From a virus, in IMG/VR virus record IMGVR_UViG_3300043434_000693, positions 32,241-96,240 of that record: 64,000 nucleotides of DNA, one strand, 5' to 3'. Made by a program: the position numbers and the translations under genes. Under the pieces are notes generated by a model. The model searched no databases. It was given only the letters and a program-made list of their open reading frames with translations, and was not told the origin of the DNA. This document shows positions 9,099 through 16,226 of the stretch, one piece after another (within the stretch, counting starts at the first letter, position 1; every line of letters starts with the position of its first letter).

Positions 9099-9725
9099 TT
9101 ATTGGAGTTTGCTTATTATTCCTAATAAGCTCTCTTTGAGATATTGTTGTGCTTTTGGATCGCCCTTCACCTCTTGCGCTATGCGAAGAGCATTATAACC
9201 ACCTTTTGTATTTAAAAGGTGCTCATAAATTGGTGTTGGGTATGCACCAGGAGCACTAGGTTGAGCTACCATATCTACTGTGATAATCTCAAAATCTGAA
9301 ACTTCACCTGACCCGTCTTCTCTTACGTTGCCGGATCCACGTGAACTTACGCCTAATTTCACACCACTTTCAAGCATGGTACGAATTAATTGTCCCATTG
9401 GGGTTGGTAAAATTTTTAATTTACCATAACCATTTGGACCGTCCATCCACATATTTGTTATCATGTGACTAACACGGTCCAAATTTATCTTTAAATCGTC
9501 GGGATGATCTACTTCTCCGAGGACTGAATAACCGTTCTGAATCTGATCATTGAGGGTCTTAACAGCCTTGCTAATTTCACTCACAGGATAAACACGCTGA
9601 TTAGCGTTGCGGATACCGCCTTGTATACAAATTCCACTCATATACAAGTTTTTCCCATCTCTGTCGTCAGATTCAACGACCATCTTTGCTTCGTTGAAAC
9701 TTAGATTTTCTCGGAGATGTAACAT
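9099..9725 (-). CDS. 21: Prohead core maturation protease gp21
   Basis: A 208-residue serine protease of the herpesvirus-assemblin-like prohead protease fold. The expected catalytic His lies in 'GEVDHPD' (His74) and the nucleophile in 'GVSSRGSG' (Ser127 or Ser128); 'DFEIITVDMVAQPSAPGA' follows as in T4 gp21. In the prohead it cleaves scaffold, capsid and internal proteins after (L/I)-x-E motifs, and then itself. It is 1 base from the acidic core gene upstream and 13 bases from gp22 downstream, so dosage is set by one transcript. Confidence 0.95.
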   Translation of the reverse strand: MLHLRENLSFNEAKMVVESDDRDGKNLYMSGICIQGGIRNANQRVYPVSEISKAVKTLNDQIQNGYSVLGEVDHPDDLKINLDRVSHMITNMWMDGPNGYGKLKILPTPMGQLIRTMLESGVKLGVSSRGSGNVREDGSGEVSDFEIITVDMVAQPSAPGAYPTPIYEHLLNTKGGYNALRIAQEVKGDPKAQQYLKESLLGIISKLQ

Positions 9726-9726
9726 C

Positions 9727-10560
9727 TTACTTCTTTCCGCCGATTAAACTTTTCTTGTTATCTGCTTTTTCACTTTGGCCTTTCTTTTCAGGACCATGAC
9801 CTGGTTCCTTGTGTGTAAATGCAGACTTTGCTGCTTTTGCACCAGGAACATTAATGTTTCCAAAGTTTTCTTCCTTAGTTGCCGGATTTAAAAGACCACC
9901 TTTAGTGCCTTCTCCTTTAGCTTCTCCGCCGAACTTAGGTGCTGTTCCGCCCATGTCGTTATACTTTGGCTTATTGAATAAGCTCTTTGTATTTTGTCCG
10001 TTATCACCATGCTTCGGTTTTGCAACAGCGTTTACATATTCAAGCATTGCTGCAAGTTCGTCAACAGGTTCTTCTGGGCCAAACTCATCTCCGCCCATGT
10101 CGTCCATTCCGCCCATGTCGTCGTTGCCAAACATGTCATCATGTTCTGGTTCATCTTGCTCGTCGGCCATTAATTGGTCGAATTCTGCTCTTAAATCGTT
10201 TAATGCGTCTTCGATGTCAAGTACTCGATCTTCGAGGTCACCTTCTGGCTGTTCAGAATCAAATGACGGAGCTTCATCGCTGTCGCCTTCATCGTCGTCA
10301 CTTTCTTCTTCCTCTTCTTCCTCTTCTTCACCGAACGCTTCTTCTACTGACTCTTCTTCCTCTTCTTCTGAAGCTTCATCCATAGATTCTTCTTCTTCCT
10401 CTTCTGATTTTTCATTGAGGTCAAAGTCTTCTGATAATAATTCTTCGTAAATTTCGCGAGATTTCGCAACTACGATGTTATGAAAAATTTCTTTTGCGGT
10501 TTCTTGATCTTCGTTGATCAAAGCATCAAGCATTGCTTCAAATTGAGCACGATCAGTCAT
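9727..10560 (-). CDS. Acidic prohead core protein (gp67/gp68-like)
   Basis: A 277-residue protein with an N-terminal helix pair 'FEAMLDALINEDQETAKEIFHNIVVAKSREIYEELL', a pattern seen in prohead core proteins of T4-like marine phages. Residues 53-100 are almost entirely Glu/Asp/Ser runs, and residues 110-165 continue acidic with DDMGG repeats. The last third is Gly/Lys-rich (KFGGEAKGEGTKGG, ending KKSLIGGKK). T4 gp67 is likewise a small Glu-rich core protein near gene 20-21, so position and composition agree, though this one is longer. The acidic tract is encoded by a GAA/GAG-type repetitive stretch that could slip in replication. Assignment to gp67 rather than gp68 is not certain. Confidence 0.75.
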   Translation of the reverse strand: MTDRAQFEAMLDALINEDQETAKEIFHNIVVAKSREIYEELLSEDFDLNEKSEEEEEESMDEASEEEEEESVEEAFGEEEEEEEEESDDDEGDSDEAPSFDSEQPEGDLEDRVLDIEDALNDLRAEFDQLMADEQDEPEHDDMFGNDDMGGMDDMGGDEFGPEEPVDELAAMLEYVNAVAKPKHGDNGQNTKSLFNKPKYNDMGGTAPKFGGEAKGEGTKGGLLNPATKEENFGNINVPGAKAAKSAFTHKEPGHGPEKKGQSEKADNKKSLIGGKK

Positions 10561-10636
10561 GTTAATTCTCCTAATTTGTTAATAATTACAAGGCTGTAAT
10601 ATATTTACACTACTTATATCAAAATAGTGGAAATAT

Positions 10637-10650
10637 GGTGTAAAAACACC
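10637..10650 (-). other. Leader hairpin between late promoter and gp67-like gene
   Basis: GGTGT and ACACC form a 5-base-pair stem around a 4-base loop. It lies in the roughly 110-base leader between the late box at 10669-10676 and the start at 10560, a gap that otherwise holds A/T-rich sequence and no gene. On the plus strand the stem is followed by TTGTTTTT and would look like a weak terminator, but no plus-strand gene reads into it. Confidence 0.3.
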
Positions 10651-10668
10651 TTGTTTTTGATCATTTTT

Positions 10669-10676
10669 TATTTATA
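10669..10676 (-). promoter_or_regulatory. Perfect T4 late promoter (TATAAATA) for the capsid block
   Basis: Minus strand reads GTATAAATAAAAA, an exact T4 late box. It overlaps the TAA stop of the 79-aa gene and lies about 108 bases upstream of the gp67-like start. It is the only exact late box found ahead of gp67-like, gp21, gp22 and gp23, so it probably drives that block. Confidence 0.65.
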
Positions 10677-10911
10677 CTGCCGGGGCAGGAGGATTAGCAT
10701 ACATTGCGTGGATAAATTCTAATTCATTCTCTTGTTCAAGTATGTGAGCTTCGCTTGCTTTTCGAAGTTCGTTTAACTGTCGAAGAGTTAAACGAGTTTT
10801 CCTAGTATCTCCGCGATGCATTGTAGTTGTATCACGAGAAGGATTGTATCTTAGATCACTCGTCTGCGATCTAGTATCCGGATCAATATAAAAAAGTTCT
10901 CTAAGAATCAT
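10672..10911 (-). CDS. Small conserved protein between gp20 and the core gene, 79 aa
   Basis: A 79-residue, charged protein: an N-terminal 'MILRELFYIDPDT', then 'RGDTRKTRLTLRQLNELRKASEAHILEQENELEFIHAMY', a helix likely to form a coiled coil, and a Pro/Ala tail. A small protein with an RKT(R/K)LTLRQ(L/I)N-type helix is a regular neighbour of gene 20 in marine T4-like phages, which suggests a prohead core or portal-associated role like T4 gp67/gp68. It follows gp20 by 7 bases, with its stop codon inside a late promoter box. Function is inferred from position. Confidence 0.65.
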   Translation of the reverse strand: MILRELFYIDPDTRSQTSDLRYNPSRDTTTMHRGDTRKTRLTLRQLNELRKASEAHILEQENELEFIHAMYANPPAPAV

Positions 10912-10918
10912 ATTGTAT

Positions 10919-12667
10919 TTATGCTACTGGTGGTGGAGTTGTAGGTGGTGTTAATGGTGATGCTTCTCCGGCAACAGGATTCGTTGCTCCTATCTCGCCT
11001 TCCATGTCTTCAGGTGCAGATAAGTCGCCGGCCATTCCAAGATCCCCTTCTATCCCTGCTGCACTCAGACCTGCTGAACGTAACTCGCCGGCGGCATCTG
11101 TATGCGTCGGCATTCCTTTACCGTTCTCTTCACCCCATAAACGTTCGTTTTCGGCTACTTCTTCGTCGGTTAATCCTAAAAATCTCTTTAATGCAAATCG
11201 ATTACTAATAAAAGGAATAGCTTGAATTGTATTAAAGGTATTAATTCTTTCTGCATCTATACTTGCTTGGCGAGAACTTGCAAAGTTCATAGGAGGATTA
11301 AAGTTAATTTCAAATAAACTTGGATCGATGTTTAATCCTTTGGTATACATGAACATTTTGAATTCTGTATCAAAGACTTCTGTTAAAAGATATTGAAGTC
11401 TTTCGCAATACTTGTTAAATCTCAGTTCTTGAATATATGCTGTTCCAACACGACCGTCGTTGAAACTTGCTTGACTGTCATCTGCTCCGGTAGGCAAGTA
11501 ACTGCTTGGGATTCTTAATCCGCGGAAAAGTTTGTTTGTAAAATATTTTAAGTCGTCGATTTCACCTAAGTTTGTTCCGCCTGGCAAGGTATCTACTTTA
11601 CTTCCTCTACCGTCAGATGTTTGCGGGAAGAAGTAATCTTCATTAATAGATAATGGATTATAAGCACTATCGATAACATTTTGGCCGCCGCCAGATTGAC
11701 TCGGGATTCTTCTTTGATGTATTTCGTTTTTGATTCTTTCTACATACGCCATAGCTAAGTGGCTTGGCATGTTACCAACATCAATGTAAAATATTCTACG
11801 TTCCGGTGCTCTTTGTATTCTGTAAATTAAAATAGCATCTTCTAATAATTCTTTTTGTTTGTATACTTTAAAAACATTTTCTAATAAACTATTACCAAAC
11901 GGATAATTGTTATCTAATCCTTCTGACAGACTAAGATGAACTACATGTTCAGCATCGATTGCGCATTCGGTTTCCGATAATCCAAATCTACTGCCTGAAC
12001 TTGATGTGGGATACGGCCCACTTGTTCCCCGTTGTGTAGCATTTGCACCTAAATAACCACTAGAAGGGATAACTCCTCCGCCGTTTTGTCTCGGATTAAT
12101 GTTAGGTGTGATTTGAGTAGCAACTAAATGTTCAAAATTTGGTGCTAAATCTTTGATTATATATTGTTCAGGTCGTTTTCCGTCGCTTTCATTGACAATA
12201 ATCTTTACAATTTTGCTTGGGTCAATCCAGTGCCATTTTTGAGTTTCTGGATCTCTAATAAAAAATGAGTCACCGTACTTAAATGTGTTACGAATTATTC
12301 TAAAAATTCTAGTATCAAACTTTTGTATTTTGTTCCATTGCTGCATGTATTCGCTTAGAATTCGAACTTCTGAGTTCGTAGCTTTGCTACGCCACTTAAC
12401 AGTAAAAGGACTTTTGCCGTCTTTTAATTTTTGTGTACAAAATTCAGCAAGAATGTCCAATGCTGCATTGATTTCAGGATCGCTATCCATAACTTCATAT
12501 TGTTGATATCTTTCAATACGATTCGGACTTCCTGTATAAACATCAGGCAAGTAACTAGAATAATTTGTTTGAGCAGGGCCAGGACGAGATGTGATCGATC
12601 TTCCAGGTATAGTGCTTATTTCAGAACTTTCTGTATTAACCGGGGTAAAATATTTTTTCCATGACAT
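10919..12667 (-). CDS. 20: Portal vertex protein gp20
   Basis: A 582-residue portal protein; twelve copies form the ring through which DNA enters and leaves the head and to which the tail joins. Recognisable gp20 segments are 'YEVMDSDPEINAALDILAEFCTQ' near residue 60, 'RIIRNTFKYGDSFFIRDPETQKWHWIDPSKI' near 125, 'LLEDAILIYRIQRAPERRIFYIDVGNMP' near 275 and 'LGEIDDLKYFTNKLFRGLRIPSSYLP' near 365. The C-terminus is Pro/Ala/Glu-rich. It is 8 bases from the upstream tape-measure-like gene. Genes 18 and 19 (sheath and tube), neighbours of gene 20 in many T4-like phages, are not upstream here. Confidence 0.96.
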   Translation of the reverse strand: MSWKKYFTPVNTESSEISTIPGRSITSRPGPAQTNYSSYLPDVYTGSPNRIERYQQYEVMDSDPEINAALDILAEFCTQKLKDGKSPFTVKWRSKATNSEVRILSEYMQQWNKIQKFDTRIFRIIRNTFKYGDSFFIRDPETQKWHWIDPSKIVKIIVNESDGKRPEQYIIKDLAPNFEHLVATQITPNINPRQNGGGVIPSSGYLGANATQRGTSGPYPTSSSGSRFGLSETECAIDAEHVVHLSLSEGLDNNYPFGNSLLENVFKVYKQKELLEDAILIYRIQRAPERRIFYIDVGNMPSHLAMAYVERIKNEIHQRRIPSQSGGGQNVIDSAYNPLSINEDYFFPQTSDGRGSKVDTLPGGTNLGEIDDLKYFTNKLFRGLRIPSSYLPTGADDSQASFNDGRVGTAYIQELRFNKYCERLQYLLTEVFDTEFKMFMYTKGLNIDPSLFEINFNPPMNFASSRQASIDAERINTFNTIQAIPFISNRFALKRFLGLTDEEVAENERLWGEENGKGMPTHTDAAGELRSAGLSAAGIEGDLGMAGDLSAPEDMEGEIGATNPVAGEASPLTPPTTPPPVA

Positions 12668-12675
12668 AATTTTTA

Positions 12676-15120
12676 TTATCCAAATCGATTACCGGACAAC
12701 CGTTGTGTCTCTTTAATCTGTTTATTGCTCGCTTCGTTAATGGCTTCTGTGTGTTCAGTCATTCTACCAATATTGTTATTTAACTCAACTAATATATCAT
12801 ACACATCATTTAAGGAGACTGATCTTGCTACAACTTTTGGCTGTTCTTGAGGCACAGGTGTTGCTTTTTGAGTTTCTTTTGCTAATACTCCTGATTGTTC
12901 CGCTTCGTATTTTGCTTTTAATGCTGCTGCATCATCGCCTGCACCGAGAGTTGACATTGAAACTTTAGGTTCTTCGGGTTTTTTAATTTCAGCTAATGAA
13001 GATTTGATATTAGTTGTATCAATTTTTGGTGCAACTACTGATTTATCTGTTTCTACAGGCTTTTCTGCGCCAGTTAACTTATCATAAAGGTTTCCGAATT
13101 CATCTCCGATACCAAACATAGCATCTGATATCCCTGTCGGAACTAAATCACTTGCAAATGAAGTTAAGTCATCAAAGAAACTAGAATCGTCTCCGGTTTT
13201 TTCTTCTTCTAATTTTTTCTCTTCTTTAATCGAGCTTGTATCTAAAGGTATAATTTTAGATAGTTCATTTACAATAGAATTTCCGATATCATCAAATTGT
13301 GGAAGAATTTTTCGAGTACTTGCTGCTATTGATTGTGCATCTGCTGGTTTGTTTTCGCTAAATGCATCGCCTAAACTTTTAAATTGCTCAGTGAAATCAA
13401 ATTTTGAAAATAATTTTTGCATTTGGGCTTTGTTTGCTACAATTTCTTCACCGTGAAGTAATGCTGGAGTACCAGATGAGCTAAATTTTTCAAACATTCC
13501 ATTAAAATCTAACCCGCCGTCTAAGAATTTTTGAAAATTTGGAGTTCCGTCTGCATATTCTTGTTTAAATTCAGGAACTTTAAGCATGTCTTCTACACTT
13601 TGAGAAGGTTTTACTCCTAAGTAGTCTTTTATTTTACCCATAGCTTCAGGAACAATGTTCTTTTGCATTTCAGCTGCTTGCTCAGGAGATTGTCTAACAA
13701 TGCTGTCGTTTAATTGTTTTATAGTTTCATTTAATTCTTTATTTGAATTAACAAGATTATCCATGTTTACATTAAGACCAGCTGTTTGATCAAGTAGAGC
13801 CGCATTACTTTGAGCAATCGTGTGTGCTAATTCGATCGAAGTTTTATCTAAAGGACGACCTTCTCTATCTACTCCGGTCATTTCTCCAGTAACTTCTTTT
13901 TTCATTTGTGCCGCTGCTTCTTCAGGGGATAAAGGTTCTTTGCCCGCAGTTTCAATTTCTTTTACCTTTGCGCTAGTTGCCCTTAATGCTTCTTGGCTAC
14001 CGGTCATAATATCTTTAGATGCGGTGTTTAATCCGCCAGTTACTAAGGTAATTTGGTCTCTAAAGGCTTCTGTTTTTTGATATTCAAGTACAGAAACTTT
14101 AGCTCTTTCCATTGCTGCTTGTGCTTCAGCTTTTTGTTGATCAGTTACTGCATTTTTTTGCATCATGACTGCTTGCTCAAGTTCTGCCCCTGCAGGACCC
14201 AATGCTGATATTAGTTCAGTTCCTCGTTGAGTTCTTATGCCGCCTGTGAAAATTTCGTCTGTTAAATCTTTAACTGCGGGGCCTAATGCATCGAGCTCGC
14301 TGTTCATTTGACGATATCGATCTTGTGCTGCCTCGTCTAAATGCATTAATTCAGCTTGTATTTGTACATTGTCGAGTCTTGATTGCTGTTCTTTTATCTG
14401 TGCTTCACGACTAGTTCCGTATAATCTAGTATTTTGCTCCATTGATACTGCAAGTTCTTGTGCAGACTCAGTAAGTTGGCGTTGCGATCTTTCACTTGAA
14501 AGATCCATATTGTACCGTTTATATGCAGATGTAACCATAATGTTGTTAATGTCATCTGTTGACATTCCTAATTTGGTTAATTGCTGTATAACTCCTGATT
14601 CTCTAAGATTTTTGCCGAATAACAAGAAGTTTTCTTGAGATCTATTAACTGTAGACCCTAACCCTGCTAGATTTTCTGAATTGTTAGCTACAACTGATCG
14701 GTATTGTTCGAGAGACATCCCTGCACCGGTGACTTGTTTGGCCATTCCGGTTAGGTCTTGATTGAAGTTTGCGCCTGATTTTTGTAGATCTTGCTGAACA
14801 TTGTATGTTGACATTACCATGTCTTGTGCAGAGCTTCCTACACTTGATAATGCTGCTCCGATCCCAGGAACTTTCGACATTGCTTGGTTAAATGTGTCGA
14901 ATGCTGTGGATACATTTACAGATCCTTTATATAAACCAGCTAACCCTGATGATGCCTTGTCTACTGCTGTGTTAAAAACTCCTAAACCAGGTACAGAACC
15001 GCTTAACGAGCTTCCTGCACTAGGTGCCGGGGCACTTGCATTTGGTCGAACTATCGATGCTAGAGTGCTCGTTTGCTCTCTAATTAGGTCTCGCATGTCT
15101 TCTTTTGTTAGATCAGTCAT
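12676..15120 (-). CDS. Probable tail tape measure protein, 814 aa
   Basis: An 814-residue Ala/Gln/Ser-rich protein with long helical stretches and heptad-like runs (residues 60-320 and 395-470). Near residues 547-560 it has 'SGTPALLHGEEIVANKAQMQ', close to the 'tpaLlHGeE.v' motif found in many tape measure proteins. 'VPGIGAALSSVGSSAQDMV' and 'GLGSTVNRSQENFLLFGKNL' are also typical of this class. The C-terminal third is low-complexity with KPEEPK linkers and a final helix. T4's own tape measure is gp29 (590 residues); this protein may fill that role. It is divergent from the gp26/gp51-family gene, which would be its assembly chaperone. A general structural protein is the alternative. Confidence 0.6.
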   Translation of the reverse strand: MTDLTKEDMRDLIREQTSTLASIVRPNASAPAPSAGSSLSGSVPGLGVFNTAVDKASSGLAGLYKGSVNVSTAFDTFNQAMSKVPGIGAALSSVGSSAQDMVMSTYNVQQDLQKSGANFNQDLTGMAKQVTGAGMSLEQYRSVVANNSENLAGLGSTVNRSQENFLLFGKNLRESGVIQQLTKLGMSTDDINNIMVTSAYKRYNMDLSSERSQRQLTESAQELAVSMEQNTRLYGTSREAQIKEQQSRLDNVQIQAELMHLDEAAQDRYRQMNSELDALGPAVKDLTDEIFTGGIRTQRGTELISALGPAGAELEQAVMMQKNAVTDQQKAEAQAAMERAKVSVLEYQKTEAFRDQITLVTGGLNTASKDIMTGSQEALRATSAKVKEIETAGKEPLSPEEAAAQMKKEVTGEMTGVDREGRPLDKTSIELAHTIAQSNAALLDQTAGLNVNMDNLVNSNKELNETIKQLNDSIVRQSPEQAAEMQKNIVPEAMGKIKDYLGVKPSQSVEDMLKVPEFKQEYADGTPNFQKFLDGGLDFNGMFEKFSSSGTPALLHGEEIVANKAQMQKLFSKFDFTEQFKSLGDAFSENKPADAQSIAASTRKILPQFDDIGNSIVNELSKIIPLDTSSIKEEKKLEEEKTGDDSSFFDDLTSFASDLVPTGISDAMFGIGDEFGNLYDKLTGAEKPVETDKSVVAPKIDTTNIKSSLAEIKKPEEPKVSMSTLGAGDDAAALKAKYEAEQSGVLAKETQKATPVPQEQPKVVARSVSLNDVYDILVELNNNIGRMTEHTEAINEASNKQIKETQRLSGNRFG

Positions 15121-15145
15121 AAAAAAATCTCTAAAAATATTGGTT

Positions 15146-15153
15146 TATAAATA
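15146..15153 (+). promoter_or_regulatory. T4-type late promoter (TATAAATA) for the tail assembly gene
   Basis: An exact TATAAATA box lies 24 bases upstream of the ATG at 15178, with an AGGAG ribosome site between. It faces a second late box on the other strand 6 bases further on, so both promoters share a 57-base gap. Confidence 0.7.
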
Positions 15154-15159
15154 CTCTTA

Positions 15160-15167
15160 TATTTATC
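15160..15167 (-). promoter_or_regulatory. Late promoter box (GATAAATA) for the tape-measure-like gene
   Basis: Minus strand reads GATAAATATAAG, matching the NATAAATA pattern, 39 bases upstream of the ATG at 15120. Transcripts from it would overlap the first bases of the opposing transcript. Confidence 0.5.
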
Positions 15168-15177
15168 AGGAGTTATT

Positions 15178-16005
15178 ATGGCTGAAAATCCATTACAGCA
15201 ATTTTTTCGTCAACCTAAAATTTACATTTCGCTTCCGTCAAAAGGAATCTACAATCCCCCGGGATCAATTCAAGGTGAAGTAGAGAATATTGCAATTTAT
15301 GGCATGACCGGGATGGACGAGATTGTTATTAAGACTCCTGATGCATTACTATCCGGGGAAAGTACAGTAAAAATTATCGAAAGTTGCTGTCCTTCAATTA
15401 AAGATGGGTGGTCAACTTCTGCATTAGATACCGATTTGTTATTAACTGCGATAAGAATAGCAACTTACGGAAATCAATTATCTGTAGACAAGAAATGTGC
15501 AAAATGCGGCGAAGAAAACAGCTATGATATAGATCTAAGTAACATTATTGACCATTTTAATCGTTGTAACTTCGAAAATAAAGTAGTATTAAAGGATTTT
15601 GTAATTAAATTACAACCATTAAGCTATCGTCAAACTACAAATTTTTCCATTAAAAACTTTCAAATACAACAAAGACTTGCACAATCAGATTCTATTCAAG
15701 ATGAAACTGAAAAGAAAAATATCATTACGCAATTATTTAAAGAACTTGCTGAATTACAAAATGAGATTTTTTCTGCAAGTGTAGATTCTGTTGACTTAGG
15801 AACAACAGTTGTAACTGAAAGGGTTTATATCGACGAATGGTTAAAAAACTGCGAATCTATTATTTTTGATGAAATTAAAAAAGTTTTCAATCAAAATAGA
15901 GAAACTTGGCGTATTCCGTCGGTTAAAGTTCAATGTTCTGCGTGTGAACACGAGTCTGATCTAACTATAAATCTTGATAATTCAAGTTTTTTCGCGAGAG
16001 CCTGA
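15178..16005 (+). CDS. 26: gp26/gp51-family baseplate hub / tail assembly protein
   Basis: A 275-residue member of the T4 baseplate family that contains gp26 and gp51. The N-terminus 'PKIYISLPSKGIYNPPGSIQGEVE', followed by 'MTGMDEIVIKTPDALLSGESTVKIIESCCPSIKD...DTDLLLTAIRIATYGN', is diagnostic. Two CxxC pairs, 'CAKCG' near residue 105 and 'CSACEH' near 261, form a probable zinc ribbon. In T4 these proteins are needed to build the baseplate hub and load the tape measure. The start has an AGGAG site and its own late promoter. The last codons contain a slippery heptamer (15987-15993), and a conserved-looking -1 frame follows, so two products are likely: 275 residues, and about 349 residues by frameshift. 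Confidence 0.85.
   Translation: MAENPLQQFFRQPKIYISLPSKGIYNPPGSIQGEVENIAIYGMTGMDEIVIKTPDALLSGESTVKIIESCCPSIKDGWSTSALDTDLLLTAIRIATYGNQLSVDKKCAKCGEENSYDIDLSNIIDHFNRCNFENKVVLKDFVIKLQPLSYRQTTNFSIKNFQIQQRLAQSDSIQDETEKKNIITQLFKELAELQNEIFSASVDSVDLGTTVVTERVYIDEWLKNCESIIFDEIKKVFNQNRETWRIPSVKVQCSACEHESDLTINLDNSSFFARA
15987..15993 (+). other. Candidate -1 ribosomal frameshift site (T TTT TTC)
   Basis: In the zero frame of the gp26/gp51-family gene the bases read T-TTT-TTC, an X XXY YYZ heptamer of the type used for -1 slippage (UUU and UUC phenylalanine codons re-pairing with UUU). It lies four codons before the stop at 16003-16005. Slippage enters a frame that stays open to 16226. About 10 bases downstream, GATTAGA could pair weakly with TCTAATT; no strong stimulatory stem is visible. 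Confidence 0.6.
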
Positions 16006-16226
16006 TTAGACTAGACCAATCTCAAATAGCAGATCATCTAATTGGGCTTGACAACGATGTTAAAAATTTCAAATTAGAGCTTTATCGGCTTGTTTGGTAT
16101 ATGCGCGGGGGCGTTAGTATCGATAATCTGTTGTATAATTTAAGTTATGACGACAGATCTGCGATGTACGCTGTTGTAAAAGACAACATCGAATTAACTA
16201 AAGAAACAAAAATGCCCCTTATTTAG
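15993..16226 (+). CDS. -1 frame C-terminal extension of the tail assembly protein (no start codon of its own)
   Basis: Entered by -1 slippage at 15987-15993, this frame adds 77 residues: an acidic/helical linker, then 'LELYRLVWYMRGGVSIDNLL', and a helix ending 'ELTKETKMPLI'. The open frame begins after a TAA at 15978-15980 and contains no ATG, GTG or TTG before ATG 16101, which lies inside the WYMRG motif itself, so ordinary initiation would discard half the domain. A non-canonical ATT at 16005, overlapping the TGA stop, is the only other option. Short W/R-rich domains added by frameshift are typical of tail assembly chaperones such as lambda gpGT. The stop overlaps the stop of the convergent 332-aa gene by 4 bases. 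Confidence 0.65.
   Translation, partial: RESLIRLDQSQIADHLIGLDNDVKNFKLELYRLVWYMRGGVSIDNLLYNLSYDDRSAMYAVVKDNIELTKETKMPLI

Noticed and set aside
9809-10450. Plus-strand Ser-rich reading frame
   Set aside because: It is the antisense image of the Glu-rich core gene (GAA/GAG read as Ser/Leu codons) and has no ribosome site.
10916-10923. Late promoter CATAAATA at the gp20 stop
   Set aside because: It lies 4 bases from the next ATG, so a transcript would begin at or beyond the start codon; probably chance overlap with the stop codon.
16005-16226. Separate gene starting at ATT overlapping the TGA stop
   Set aside because: ATT starts are very rare and no ribosome site precedes it at normal spacing. 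Kept only as the alternative to frameshifting.
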